Shown: positions 33,401 to 42,231, counted from the first letter of the stretch. The stretch is DNA of 64,000 nt from Aquatica leii (GCA_035610365.1 CM069434.1:103466806-103530805), one strand, 5' to 3'. A program made the numbers and translations. Notes: generated from the sequence alone by a model not told the origin.

Positions 33401-34918
33401 TGAGGCATCTTTAAGAGATTATCAAAGTATAGTCGAGTCTAATGCAATCGATAATGAGATAGAAAAGAATAAATTATTAAGTGATCTAACGCAACAGAAA
33501 AAGGAATTAGAGTTAATGCAGAATATAAATCAAAAAATTAAAATAGATTTCGAGTTGTTACAAATTGAGTACAAGAATTTATGCGCAGAACTTAGTAAAA
33601 TTATCATTGAATTGAACAATACTCGTGAAGAACATTCAAAAGAAATACAAGAACGAGATATAACTGTAAATCAAGCATTACACGATAAGCACCTATACGA
33701 ACTAACAATTCAAAAAACTCACAAAACAATTGATGCATTAAAGAAACGGTTAATGAAGTCAGACCACGACGTTGAACAACTTAAAGCGGAACTAGAACCT
33801 ACAGAAGAATCCAAACTTGAAGTAGAGGGAAAATGTAATCGTCTTGTGGATGAGTTAGAAATTGTCACAAGTTTGTATGATGTGATAGAAGAAAAGCACG
33901 AGCTTGCTGTTAAAGAAGCCGAAAGGAGAATATTGGATGTAGAAGAAAAACTATTATGTAAAGTTAATTTTTTTAAAGAGCAAGCTGACGAAAAGATTAA
34001 AGAAACATTAGAAAACTACGAAAAAACAAAAAAAGAGTTAAACACTGTTACAGATCATCTTTATAAACAAGAAGCAATAAATACTAAAGCTCAAGAATGT
34101 TTAGCAATATCCCAATCTGAGATTGAACGACTTGAACTGCTTGCTAACGAATACTCTTCTAAAATTTTAACTTTGGAGTCTTCTTGTAGTGATTTGGAAG
34201 AGCAACTCATTTCAACAAAACTACAAAACGCAGTAATCGACGAAAACTCCACGCTGAAAACTGTAATTGAATTAATGCAAGCCAGTGAAAATGACTTACT
34301 AAATCAATTAAACGACCTAAAACAGCAATTGAAAAAAACAGACGTTGGATTACCTAATCACAATTTAAATGAAATGGCACAAAAGTTAGAATTATTAGAA
34401 ACCGAAAATGTTAAGCTACGAAAAACGGTATGTTTTGGCGTTTTTTTTTTTCATTTTTGGTTCAATCATTACTTTCAGATACAACAACAAGATGGATTAA
34501 TCGGTCCATTTCGTTCGTGCCTTCAAGATTACGAAAAGGAATATACCATGCTGCTAAGTGAGAAAGAAAATGCCGAAAAAGAAGCCAAAGAAATCGCTTT
34601 AAAGTATGCGGAAATTTTGGGTCATCAGAATCATAAACAAAAAATCAAATACATGGTTGACCTAAAATCTCAAAACATCAAATTAACGGATGTTAGTATT
34701 CGAAATATTTTCTTTTAAAAATAACTATAACCTAATTTTTTTAGGATAAAAAACAATTGGAGCATAAAATAAGAGTACAAGCTCGATTAATAGAAAAATT
34801 GAAAACAGAAAAAACAACTCCAAAGAAAAAATCACAGAAAAATAAGGAAAACGTTGGTAATGCTTCATTAAATTCCAGTCGCGTAGATAGCCCAGGTCGT
34901 TTAAGACGATTAAACTAA
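12375..34918 (+). CDS. HMMR: HMMR/RHAMM (hyaluronan-mediated motility receptor) orthologue
   Basis: Exons 12375-12426, 12658-12809, 32628-34427, 34479-34691 and 34745-34918 join in phase to about 796 codons; human HMMR is about 725 residues. The N-terminus MSFLKAKVLRFNEISDK then ATPSPADYN matches the HMMR signature MSFPKAPLKRFN..P.SPG.YD and continues to a PKSGRF motif. Residues from about 100 to 720 are a nearly unbroken coiled coil rich in E, K, L and N. The C-terminal end carries KYAEILGHQNHKQKIK and YMVDLK, matching the conserved HMMR tail ([21 protein letters not shown]), the centrosome/spindle-targeting region in vertebrates. The expected role is a microtubule- and spindle-pole-associated protein. 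Intron 2 is about 19.8 kb of transposons and intron 3 is 51 nt. The exon-1 donor (AAAG|GTTCGT) is weak. The coding exons are intact. Confidence 0.9.
12427..12657. other. HMMR intron 1
   Basis: A 231-nt phase-1 intron from GTTCGT to TTTTTAG. Nothing recognisable lies inside. Confidence 0.75.
12658..12809 (+). CDS. HMMR: HMMR exon 2
   Basis: Encodes ATPSPADYNLHLKCNSSGG and on to SNSNGQQITT. The acceptor is TTTTTAG and the donor ACG|GTAACA, phase 0, matching the phase of exon 3. Confidence 0.8.
12810..13868. other. HMMR intron 2, first part, no element recognised
   Basis: AT-rich intronic DNA. No coding sequence or clear repeat. Confidence 0.4.
13869..15000. other. HMMR intron 2, unassigned, with a possible transposon end at 13869
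   Basis: CAGTGGCGGCTGGTGGTCAA at 13869 resembles terminal sequences of several cut-and-paste transposons, but no matching inverted end was found to the right. A small hairpin (AGATAATTGCACT / AGTATTATCT) lies near 14700. No gene was recognised. Confidence 0.3.
15000..15780 (-). mobile_element. Copia-like retrotransposon fragment
   Basis: The minus strand shows a zinc-knuckle remnant (KQGHVASNCYTRRNDKKCHY, near 15640-15700), then a protease-like block DWYTDSKVTKHMCKEKKRF (near 15490-15540), and an N-terminal integrase-like block (ELKMWKTGVESLYIRILVK) near 15170-15240. The order is that of copia gag-pol. It is clearly broken and older than the copia element next to it at 15896-22420, from which it differs in sequence. 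Confidence 0.55.
15896..16111 (-). repeat. Copia 3' LTR
   Basis: Matches 22206-22420 along its length. It ends TGTTAAAAATAG in the element's sense and is preceded by a purine-rich tract (AAGAGAAAGTG). Confidence 0.92.
17537..18224. repeat. Left TIR of the Sola-like element
   Basis: Reverse complement of about 19160-19832 with only scattered differences. Confidence 0.9.
18380..19156 (+). pseudogene. Sola-like transposase, C-terminal part, broken
   Basis: Blocks in order: CVCKIHQNVKLQLHGLKIEL (about 18391), SSVCVQPTSSCFFSMCKKCP (about 18492), then after an in-frame stop KYFSDGAASQYKNKYNFANL (about 18709), VKVEWNFFAKSHGKGACDGL (about 18795) and GIVKRQAYRASL ending at a TAA. The pattern SDG..Q[YF]KNK...HGK..CDG.[AG]G.VKR also occurs in the transposase at 23561-25751. 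The aspartates of SDG and CDG are likely catalytic. The N-terminal half is absent and at least three stops lie inside, so it cannot be functional. Confidence 0.75.
19160..19832. repeat. Right TIR of the Sola-like element
   Basis: Inverted partner of 17537-18224; the inner boundary is at AACGAGAGTT. Confidence 0.9.
22206..22420 (-). repeat. Copia 5' LTR
   Basis: In the element's sense it starts TGTTAGAAATAGTG and ends TTTTTGCATGACA, directly before the GGTTATGGGCCCAG primer site. Confidence 0.92.
22421..23560. other. HMMR intron 2, spacer before the second Sola-like transposase
   Basis: No coding sequence. The part from about 22880 onward, less AT-rich than its surroundings, may be the 5' flank of the transposase that begins at 23561, but no TIR was identified. 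Confidence 0.35.
23561..25751 (+). pseudogene. Second Sola-like transposase, nearly full length but broken
   Basis: Begins MKKQRRLQVIKCVNPFKKQN, then a C..C pair (KICDACQNEITALKEQ), an acidic/basic linker (SPIDVKKIKSKHYFGKKIRK), GIHSVCVCTIHHNVKLMIEN (24350), and KYFSDESAAQFKNKKNFSNL (25016). AEWHFSGTAHGKWPCDGVGG and TVKNLAARASLQRPYENQ follow (25108-25215). A C-terminal chromo-like module reads GYVTYNSKWWLAHVLDKN, KVTFLHPAG and ILWTSLNDILCTVDLTTP (25470-25670). Frame changes and stops occur about six times. It shares the SDG and HGK..CDG blocks with the element at 17537-19832 but is clearly a different family (different spacer residues, no long arms seen). Confidence 0.75.
25860..26978 (+). 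pseudogene. hAT transposase C-terminal part with right terminus
   Basis: The hAT dimerisation domain lies at 26410-26757 and reads FPGVNVALRIYLSMMGTNCS, GERSFRLALIKNYLRTTMTH and ERLSALCLLDVES, as in the ZMYM-like hAT branch. Upstream pieces from about 26095 (LDARSFCGNTDYKAATSRPR, VALSPRERFRCGTFNIIL) belong to the same protein. The right end at about 26930-26978 (CACGGTCTAAATCCGGCACTG) is a typical hAT terminus. The left end was not found. The fragment directly follows the Sola-like transposase, so one probably inserted into or beside the other. Several breaks. Confidence 0.75.
26979..28523. other. HMMR intron 2, unassigned
   Basis: The first 150 bp are GC-richer (GCGCGCGTGTCGCGTTTG, ACGGTACGCACTACG on the minus strand) and may be the end of another transposon. 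Around 28335-28430 there is a run of short repeats based on TTGCAATTT. No gene. Confidence 0.35.
28524..28730. repeat. Foldback element with Penelope-like ribozyme motif
   Basis: Arms CTTCCATTGTCTTTATT (28524) and AAAGACAATGGAAG (ending 28730) pair over about 55 bp including TAAATTAATATA. Inside on the minus strand, 28571-28611 reads ATGATGACGATTGCAGATA then CAAGCAATCGAAACG: a 7-bp stem between a UGAUGA box and a GAAA box, like the hammerhead-type motif of Penelope-like terminal repeats. Confidence 0.55.
28731..29516. other. HMMR intron 2, unassigned
   Basis: No coding sequence or repeat recognised. Confidence 0.35.
29517..29616. repeat. Palindromic 100-bp foldback
   Basis: CTGTAAATAAGCTATGAAAG at the left and GTTATAGCTTATTTACAG at the right are inverted copies, extended inward by GCGGTA / TACCGC. 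The loop is about 50 bp. It may be a miniature transposon or a TIR of the Tc1/mariner relic that follows. Confidence 0.6.
29737..30660 (+). pseudogene. Tc1/mariner-type (IS630) transposase relic
   Basis: A helix-turn-helix-like region, FKKHKLRFYKLHNVQVLRPN, lies near 30000. Then comes VLWTDEFYF (30137, first catalytic D), IIFYENLTARRYFEMLQTLL (30297), YQRDDAPADNAKNVIIYLNR (30401, second D) and TPLDFYIWRSVKNRVYRSNN (30525, third acidic residue region). The spacing fits the DDE_3 fold of Tc1/mariner transposases. It holds many stops and at least three frame changes, so it is an old copy. The N-terminal piece MLCFVFTSNVTKII..NEG may or may not belong to it. Confidence 0.75.
30661..31209. other. 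HMMR intron 2, unassigned
   Basis: No coding sequence recognised. It may include the right flank of the Tc1/mariner relic. Confidence 0.35.
31210..31701 (+). pseudogene. Pogo-like transposase, C-terminal tail with zinc-binding module
   Basis: The segment starting EDDFRFAENLSVVRVETPEP is followed by a basic region (EKQKPNDRKKRVKSKNSQKK). Then comes a cysteine/histidine module, EFGKNRKL, stop, LQCNLCGVWAHKACTNDKLS and EFICDY (31589-31700). Many insect pogo-type transposases end in such a PHD-like CXXC..WXHXXC..CXXC module. The DDE core is absent here. The DNA just right of it (31905-31960) carries a TIR-like stretch AACCGTGATTACCCCACTTT. Confidence 0.55.
32020..32455. repeat. Possible MITE, about 436 bp
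   Basis: CAGCAAACACA at 32020 and TGTGTTTGCTG at 32445 are inverted copies. The interior is rich in TTATGTAAT/ATAACGT motifs and has no coding sequence. A similar stretch AACAAACACATACA at 31986 makes the left boundary uncertain. Confidence 0.4.
32628..34427 (+). CDS. HMMR: HMMR exon 3 (main coiled-coil exon)
   Basis: An 1800-nt phase-0 exon with acceptor TTGTTACAG and donor ACG|GTATGT. It encodes PNPPKVIRHPLSRKPK and then 550 residues of heptad-rich coiled coil with no proline breaks apart from two short ones (ELEPTEES, DVGLPNHN). The reading frame is also open upstream to 32529, but that stretch (FILNYLHHLNLFHSLFYLN) is intronic in character. Confidence 0.9.
34428..34478. other. HMMR intron 3, 51 nt, frame-preserving
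   Basis: GTATGT to TTTCAG, 51 nt, with a T-rich middle and no stop in frame. If kept, it would insert 17 mostly hydrophobic residues into a coiled coil, so splicing is the more likely reading. Confidence 0.8.
34479..34691 (+). CDS. HMMR: HMMR exon 4
   Basis: Encodes QQQDGLIGPFRSCLQ and the conserved tail ILGHQNHKQKIKYMVDLK. Donor GAT|GTTAGT, phase 0. Confidence 0.88.
34745..34918 (+). CDS. HMMR: HMMR exon 5 and stop
   Basis: Acceptor TTTTTTTAG. Encodes DKKQLEHKIRVQARLIEKLK, then a basic tail ending DSPGRLRRLN and TAA at 34916-34918. AATAAA signals follow at about 35171 and 35225. Confidence 0.88.
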   Translation, partial: DKKQLEHKIRVQARLIEKLKTEKTTPKKKSQKNKENVGNASLNSSRVDSPGRLRRLN

Positions 34919-35402
34919 ACTCAAGAATATAACTTTATATTGTGATTCAATTTACTAATTACTTTGTGCTAATTGTTTGTGTTCTTAATGATCTTTTAAA
35001 TTATTGACTTTAAACGAAAATGTAAACTTTTTATAGTAATGATGTAAAAATATTAAGTTTTCTTATTTATTCTGTTAATCTAACGTACAAATATTTAATG
35101 TTACCAAAAATTTTATAAGGCTGATTTGTTCATTTATAAGTTAAAAACTTTATGTATAGTAAATACTTTATTAATAAATGATATGAATTTTTTTTTCTAC
35201 TTTTGTATTACCTGCAAATACGTTAATAAATGTTAGGGGAAGTTCAACAATGACAGCTCTTTTAAAATACGTTTTCTTGCTTTGTAAATATGCTTACTAA
35301 CGTTTTTAAACATTGAACATTTTTGAGCGTACAAAAAGATCAAAAGTTGGAGAACTTTTGTATTCATCAAGATTCAATAGATCCACAAATTTGGCTTACA
35401 AG
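34919..35402 (+). terminator. HMMR 3' UTR and polyadenylation region
   Basis: AT-rich 3' sequence with TTAATAAATG at about 35169 and again at about 35223. The first lies 250 bp after the stop and is the likely polyadenylation signal. Confidence 0.5.
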
Positions 35403-35598
35403 CAGGCGCGGCTTCAGAGGGGGGCTGTGCTATTTATGATGCTTTATCGCTTGAAAGTAAAAGCTTGGTCCATAACGAAGTGTCATTCAATTTTATATTA
35501 ACGCCATATTATTTAAAAATGTGATGCCCCCCCCCCCCCCCCGCCTCGCTTTAAACTGACGGAGCCCACACCGAAATAAACTGCTGGAGCCGCGCCTG
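35403..35598. mobile_element. hAT-like MITE, about 196 bp
   Basis: Ends CAGGCGCGGCTTCAG and CTGGAGCCGCGCCTG are inverted copies. TTACAAG lies just left (35396-35402) and again 3 bp right (35602-35608), a probable target duplication. The interior contains a run of 16 C at 35527-35542. No coding sequence. Confidence 0.75.
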
Positions 35599-35959
35599 CA
35601 GTTACAAGAATGTTTTCTTTACTTAAATTATAGCGAAATTTTTACGAATAAATCTATTGAAATCGTGGAAAATTTTGTCTTGTATTATGGCTAAATCTAA
35701 AACGGAATCATAATAATAGACAGGTCCAAACATCATCAAAAAATTCCTTTGTGCATTCGACGCAAAAGAGAATTGATAAAATTTCTTGCGGTCTCGTAGC
35801 CACGGTGTTTATGAATACAAAGTTTAATCAATATTTAATACTACGCATACGTTTTTTAGGAAAAAGAATCTTTTATTCTCTGTGGGCGACGTCGATGTAA
35901 ATGTGGATTACTTTGATGTCTCAAACTTTATTTATTTTGCAACTAGTTTTTTATTTTTC
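35599..35959. other. Intergenic, unassigned
   Basis: No gene or repeat recognised. Confidence 0.4.
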
Positions 35960-36080
35960 ACTTAGGAGGGGTAAGACCAACCACTTCATATACTATTTAT
36001 AAGGCAACGTTTCGTGCTGCAAATGAACACTTCATCAGGCCAGCAAATATGTTACAGTGGCACAATCGAATAGACCACAA
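35960..36080 (-). mobile_element. Penelope-like terminal-repeat fragment with hammerhead-like motif
   Basis: Matches the ends of the Penelope-like element at 37674-40478 (CTTAGGAGGGG, CAACGTTTCGTG, ATCAGGCCA). On the minus strand 36003-36041 reads GGCCTGATGAAGTGTTCATT then GCAGCACGAAACGTTGCC. That is a CUGAUGA box, a 5-bp stem and a GAAA box, the conserved hammerhead layout. No coding part accompanies it. Confidence 0.65.
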
Positions 36081-37673
36081 CCATGAGCAACTACGTTATT
36101 AAACTATTTAATAAATAATAACATAAAAAAATGAAACCTGAAAATTGTTAACGGTAAATCGCATTTTTGTTTTCCGCATTTTTTGAGTATGTTTGGTTTC
36201 GACCCCTCAATTATTATAAACTTATTACTTTTGATTGGGTGTGTGCGTACGCATAAACTGAACATTTTGGGAAAAGGACGACACCGCCAGTTTTATTATT
36301 AAGAATGATGTCTGTGTGTTCGAACCTAATAAAGCGATATACAGATTATACAGTCCGCTAATATAGTTCATTTTTTTATTTCTAAAACGCCATAAAAGCG
36401 TTTGTTGCTGGTCGTTAACACCACGAGTTTCGCAATATCTTTACAAAAACTTAAAAATAACAAGAGACATGAAATGTTCAACAAACACTTGACAATAAGT
36501 AATGTGATTTATTTTGTATGCATATACATATTTATGATAAATTATAATATTTTTATTAAATTAAGCATAAGTATGTAGGTTTGTAGTTCTTTTTAATTGT
36601 CTAAAAATTTTGTACACTTGAAGAAACTAACAAGCAAGCTGATTATTTGACCTCATCATCTCAAAATACCTCTAATTCTCGAAACTGAAAAACTGTATCC
36701 ACGTTTGACATAGAAGATAAATTTACTGTTTTGAGCCGATCATTTCCAAATAGAAGGACAGTCTCACACACACATCATAGCCTGAATCTTCTAGTTCAAG
36801 CATACCACCTACAAGCATTTTAGAAAATATTACGATATCATAGTATGTATTGTGAATTTTAACGGAAGAAGCAAAGCGGTATTTAAAATCGCAGAAAAGG
36901 TTTTTAAAATTACTCTTGTATTTGCCGTCGCAGAAAACAATATATTATAAATATTTTACAGCTCAGGCAATTATTGGATGAGTTTATAGTGAATTATTTT
37001 TCTAACATAATGCGCGTGTTCATTATTAAAAGAATGTACTTAAAGTAATTACTGCAGAAAACTTTGATATTCCAGACAGAGCGACAATAATGCAACGGTA
37101 TGGCTAAAATGTAGGTATTCTGGCCTTCAAACAAGAATTTAAAAAAAATATAAATTTGTTATTTTTGTCTCTTAACGTTTTACATAATTATTATAATTAA
37201 TTATATTTCTAAACCTCTAACATTAATGGCCGGAAACATCGATCAACTCTAAAGAAACAAACTACAAGAGTAAACTCTTTTAATCAACGCTACAAGGCTG
37301 AAAGTATTAACAAAAAATTAAAAAAGTTGAAGACTATTCTCTTAACAAAGATATAGAATGATATTTTAAGAATTATCAATAACACTTATGGTTGCTTACA
37401 TAATAATACTGTGACAATAGACGTTGTACGAAACTTTTTCCATCTCCAATAATTATATTAGTAGCGCAAGCAGTAATTTCGCATCACATTTTTAAAAGAA
37501 TAATCAGCATTAGACTCTGTGTGTAGCTAATTAGAAAACTTTTGTATAAAAACATTTCTTTCTATAATCTACAGATCTACACAATGAACGCTCATTTAAA
37601 ACAACGTTTGAAACCAAATAAAGAAGTTGGCATACGTTTTAATTTTCTCTCTTAGTTAAAGATAACTAATTAT
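36081..37673. other. Intergenic, unassigned
   Basis: AT-rich with no convincing coding sequence on either strand. A short lysine/leucine-rich frame near 37300-37350 resembles Penelope-type N-terminal sequence but is too short to call. Confidence 0.35.
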
Positions 37674-38096
37674 AATTAGAGCTAGATCTTGTCTTCCTTA
37701 GGAGGGGCAATAAAAACCACTCTAAACTATTTTTATGGCTACGTTTCGTGCCTCTAATGTGCGCTTCTTCAGGCCACTGAAAATTTATTTACGGTAAGTG
37801 AACAACATTACACAAGTATATAACAACTAACTGAATTTGTTAACAGGTACAACATAAAGACAAAAAACTTACAAGAAAAGGTTATGAGTGGAAACAGTCC
37901 ACTGGTCCAACAAGCATACCGTCTGATGTAATTACTTATTCTAGTTAACATAAAATTATAGTCAGTAGAATTAAAATTTAAATATATATACAAAGAAAAA
38001 CGACGGACATTAATGTTAAACAAACAATATACAATGAATGTAAATTCAAAAATAATTGTGAGTATGATAAGGCCAATAGATAAAAATTACCATGAA
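37674..38096. repeat. Left inverted terminal repeat of the Penelope-like element
   Basis: Reverse complement of 40055-40478. Confidence 0.9.
37741..37775 (-). ncRNA. Hammerhead-ribozyme-like motif, left arm
   Basis: Minus strand: GGCCTGAAGAAGCGCACATT then AGAGGCACGAAACGT. It has a CUGA-A-GA box, a short stem (GCGC/GCAC, one mismatch) and a GAAA box. The partner arm reads GUGC/GGAC, so a perfect GUGC/GCAC stem is the likely ancestor. Activity is not shown by the sequence. Confidence 0.4.
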
Positions 38097-38101
38097 AATT
38101 T

Positions 38102-39923
38102 ATGTACAACTGTTATAATAATATTCCTATAATTAACCTAATTAAAGACACAGAATACATACTTGCTAGTCATGACGCTGAAGGAAAAGAAGCATTAAGG
38201 GGGAAAGTTGTCAACGTGATTACCAACTTTGTTAATAATAAAACAAAAAATACCTTGACACCACAAGACCAGTTTATTAAGACTTTAGTGACATCTACGA
38301 GAAAATTCAAAAAAACGCACAAAGACATTTCAATTACCAAATCTGATAAAGGAAATGCTACTGTCATAATCCACCAAAACGAATATAAAGAAAAACTTAG
38401 ACTTTACGGAATGACGATAAAATCCACACCAAAATTGACATAGACCCTACTACTAAATTTCAAAATAACAATAACAAACTCAGCAAACAACTATACGATA
38501 ACGGACACATTGACTTAAAGACTTATAAAAGACTTACAACGTATACAAGTATACCTCCCAAGTTTTACGGTCTGATCAAAACACACAAAGATGAACTTTC
38601 TATAAGACCTATTGTCTCTTGTATGGGAACTCCTACGTATGAATTATCAAAATACGTATCTAATATAATACAGAACATCTCATATTTATTTAAACATAAT
38701 ATAAAAAACTCATACGAATTAATCGCTAAAACTAAAAACACATCAATGCCGCCTAACCATTTGCTTGTATCATTCGATGTATCATCTTTGTTCACTAACA
38801 TTACGAAAGAGCTCTCTGTAAAATTGTTAAGAGAATATTGGAATGAGTTAAAGAGCCACACTACATTAGAACTAGTTAATGTTGTCAATATTATTGAGTT
38901 CTTATTTGATTCTAGTTATTTTACGTACAATGACAGAATGTAGGTTCAAAAATTTGGCACTGCAATGCAACCCAGCATCACCTATACTAGCCAGTCTTGC
39001 AATGCATGATTTGCTTAATTATGTAAAAAACAAAATGACATTTACACCCACCTTTTTGTTATGTTATGTTGACGATATCATTACATGCATTCCCGAAACA
39101 GAAATTGAAAACACTTTAAATATTTTTAACAGTTACAATCAACATCTAAAATTCACGGTTGAAACCGAAAAGAGGGTTCTTTGCCATTTCTAGATGTTAG
39201 ACTCAGTAAGGATGTTAGCACCAGTATGTTAGTTACAGAATGGTATACTAAACCAATAGCTTCCAATAGAACGATTAACTTTTTATCGAGACACCCACAC
39301 CACCAAAAAATCAATGTCATCAAGGCTATGAAAAATAAAATTATAAATTTGAGTAGCCCTCAATTTCACAAAGAAAACCTCAACATCTTAAATAACATAT
39401 TAAGGAAGAACAACTATCCAAAAATGTATTAAACAAAATACTTTCTAATACTAACATAACCATCGTGATTCCGCCACCAACTAACCTACCTACAACTAAC
39501 CTTAATACGACCCTTAACACCAATCCTACCACTAACCTTAATACTAACATCACTTATATGAAAATAATAAATGTCCCAATTCTAACAAATAGAATCATTC
39601 CGATTTTAAAAACAAATAACATCAAAATAGCAATATACAACAATAACACCATCTATACTACACTGTACAGCAAAACTAAAGATAAAACAAACACAATAGA
39701 AAAGCACGATGTAATATACAAACTAGACTGTACCAATTGTAATGTATGTTATATCGGCCAAACGAAACAAAAAGTAAAAAATCGGATTAACAACCATCGT
39801 TATGATTGCAAAACAAAAAAAGCAGACACAGCATTAGCAGTCCATCACATTAACACTGGACATACCTTCAATTTCAACAATCCCACAATTTTAGATGTTG
39901 AAAATAATTTCAAAAAAAGGTAA
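38102..39923 (+). pseudogene. Penelope-type reverse transcriptase with GIY-YIG endonuclease
   Basis: Reverse transcriptase blocks in order: ITKSDKGNATVIIHQNEYKE, LSIRPIVSCMGTPTYELSKY, LLVSFDVSSLFTNI (first catalytic Asp), CNPASPILASLAMHDLLNYV, LLCYVDDIITC (YVDD box) and LPFLDVRLSKD with NFLSRHPHHQKINVIKAM. The C-terminal GIY-YIG nuclease reads YKLDCTNCNVCYIGQTKQKV then KNRINNHRYDCKTKKADTAL and VHHINTGHTFNF. This domain order is diagnostic of Penelope-like elements. It is spread over several frames and so is a broken copy. Confidence 0.9.
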
Positions 39924-40054
39924 GTTTCGGAAATGATATACATCAACATATATAAAAACAACATTAATTTTAATAACGACACCAACAATTTAAGCAATAT
40001 TTACAATAATTTAATTTCAAAAATTGCAAGATAAGCTTTGTAGATGAATGCGAT

Positions 40055-40478
40055 TTCATGGTCATTTTTATCTATTGGCCTTATCATATTCACAATTATT
40101 TTTGAATTTACATTCAGTGTATATTGTTTGTTTAACATTAATGTCCGTCGTTTTTCTTTGTATATATATTTAAATTTTAATTCTACTGACTATAATTTTA
40201 TGTTAACTAGAATAAGTAATTACATCAGACGGTATGCTTGTTGGACCAGTGGATTGTTTCCACTCATAACCTTTTCTTGTAAGTTTTTTGTCTTTATGTT
40301 GTACCTGTTAACAAATTCAGTTAGTTGTTATATACTTGTGTAATGTTGTTCACTTACCGTAAATAAATTTTTAGTGGCCTGAAGAAGTGCACACTAGAGG
40401 GACGAAACGTAGCCATAAAAATAGTTTAGAGTGGTTTTTATTGCCCCTCCTAAGGAAGACAAGATCTAGCTCTAATTA
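40055..40478. repeat. Right inverted terminal repeat of the Penelope-like element
   Basis: Inverted copy of 37674-38096. It includes an open stretch (FSVYCLFNINVRRFSLYI..) that I take as non-coding because it is present identically in the left arm. Confidence 0.9.
40375..40412 (+). ncRNA. Hammerhead-ribozyme-like motif, right arm
   Basis: GGCCTGAAGAAGTGCACACT then AGAGGGACGAAACGTAGCC: the same layout as in the left arm, opposite strand. Confidence 0.4.
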
Positions 40479-42231
40479 CAACCTAACAAACAGGAGGATA
40501 AACTACTTTACCATTAATAACTAATTATATAACCAAAGAATTTGCAAAATCCTATCACGAAGATAGAATATATAATAAAAAACGAACGACTGTGTTAAGA
40601 ATGAAGTTTTAACTTGCCAATCATGTGCAGAGATAATGATTTTCTAGTATTATTCTTCAAAAATAGGACATAGGAAAAACAGTGAAACATTTTACACAAC
40701 AGAAAATCCGAAAAAACTATTAAAATCAACGTATAAGTTCAATTATCAAAATATTGTAATTATTTTACTTATATTTTTATATGCATAATAACAATAACCA
40801 ATAAAGTCAGTAGACAAAATTAATTTCTCCTTTTCTGGTTTTTTAAAAAACTTTTAAACTCTATGTACCCAAGAGCTCTTGCATAACCTAAAATGCATCA
40901 AAATACAATTTTCTGACTTGTTACTAAATGGTAGTTGATAGTGTAGAATTTATCAAATTCAACTCAGTACCTTTCCAACATCTGTCTTATATTGGCTGTA
41001 TTGGTGACTGTCTATGGATAAGAACATCTACATAGGTTTAAATTCTTATTATAAGCACAACACATTCGCACACATGCTTGAGGTTTTTTTCTTCTTTAAC
41101 CATTTGTTCAATTAATTTTTGGATGTAGATTATTTTTCAATTTTCTTCCATTATTTTGTACTTAGGGCTCTTTTTGAATCCAAAGCTTATTTTTACGCCG
41201 TTCTCCTATCTCATCTGGCCAGGGGCAGATTTTCAGATTGACGGGCCCGGTGCTGGCGTTTGTACTGGGTCCTTACTATTAGTTAGACAATGAGATAGCT
41301 TTATATGGAAACAGATTTTTTATTCATGTTAGATGGGGATAGTAAAAACAAGGTACTAACATTGATTATATACGTTTAAAGATAGCCGGTCGCATAGGAG
41401 AATTGGGTGCTTAATTTCAATGCTTCAATTTTTTCCAGTAGATGTTGCTAAGATTAATAATTGTAAAATAATTAGCAAGCGGTAATTTCGAAATGGCATA
41501 AACGTGTTCAACTGTTCAAGTATAGACTTTGTTAGGTGTATGAAACTATATGATCTTAGATAGAAACAATTGTTTACTTGTGGATTGGAACACTGCATTA
41601 TTTCTTGTTATGTAAACAATTAAATTACTGTATATAGGAGATGCGGTTTTAACAATTTAGTGTGTAAAACATCTAAATTTAAATTATTTTAATATTAATC
41701 ATGAAAGTTAAACATTTATCAATATCGTATAATCGTACGAATATGTACAAACGATTTTATTTTACTCTAAATTCTTATAAGGACAAAGTCGAAATCAACG
41801 ACGAATCAACGGTCAACTACTGGAATCTATGTTGTAACTTAAGTCTGAGATAAAATCACATAAAACACTGTTTTTCGAATAAAATAGTGCAAATTGAAGC
41901 ATTACATATCTGATTACAGGATCTGTGAGGATTATGTTGTGGGTACCAGAGAGTTTCTTTATTTATAAATTTATAAAAGGTATAAGAGATCTATAAAATG
42001 TTTTTGGTGTTTAGCAAGTTTTTTTTTTACTAATAGTATTTTGCCGAGGGCAATTTGCAATAAAATTACCAAATAATTTGTTTTATAAAATTCTAATTTG
42101 CATGTGGTTTTGCATAATATGTGTTTACTTTAAATTTAATTTAAAGTATTAAAACGTTCGAGAAATTATTCTTAAGTTTCAGAGATTTCACGAAGTTGTT
42201 ATCTATTTTCCAGAACGTTTCCCAAAAGATA
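40479..42231. other. Intergenic, with a hAT-like end at about 41220
   Basis: At 41220, CAGGGGCAGATTTTCAGATT and GACGGGCCCGGTGCTGG resembles hAT transposon ends seen in insects. No transposase or opposite end was found. The rest is AT-rich with no gene. Confidence 0.35.

Larger units (their letters stand above)
37674..40478 (+). mobile_element. Penelope-like element with 424-bp inverted terminal repeats
   Basis: Arms 37674-38096 and 40055-40478 are inverted copies with few differences. Between them lies one protein in several frames (38102-39923). The outer ends read TAATTAGAGCTAGATCTTGT and its complement. Each arm carries a hammerhead-like motif near its outer part. Inverted terminal repeats in place of direct ones are known for some Penelope-like copies. 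It is broken, with a few breaks. The high arm identity suggests moderate age, or that the arms were copied from one another. Confidence 0.85.

Noticed and set aside
36305-36330. tRNA-like T-loop (GTTCGAACC)
   Set aside because: No acceptor, D or anticodon stem around it.
40044-40343. 99-residue open frame in the right arm of the Penelope-like element
   Set aside because: Its sequence recurs inverted in the left arm, so it is terminal-repeat DNA open by chance.
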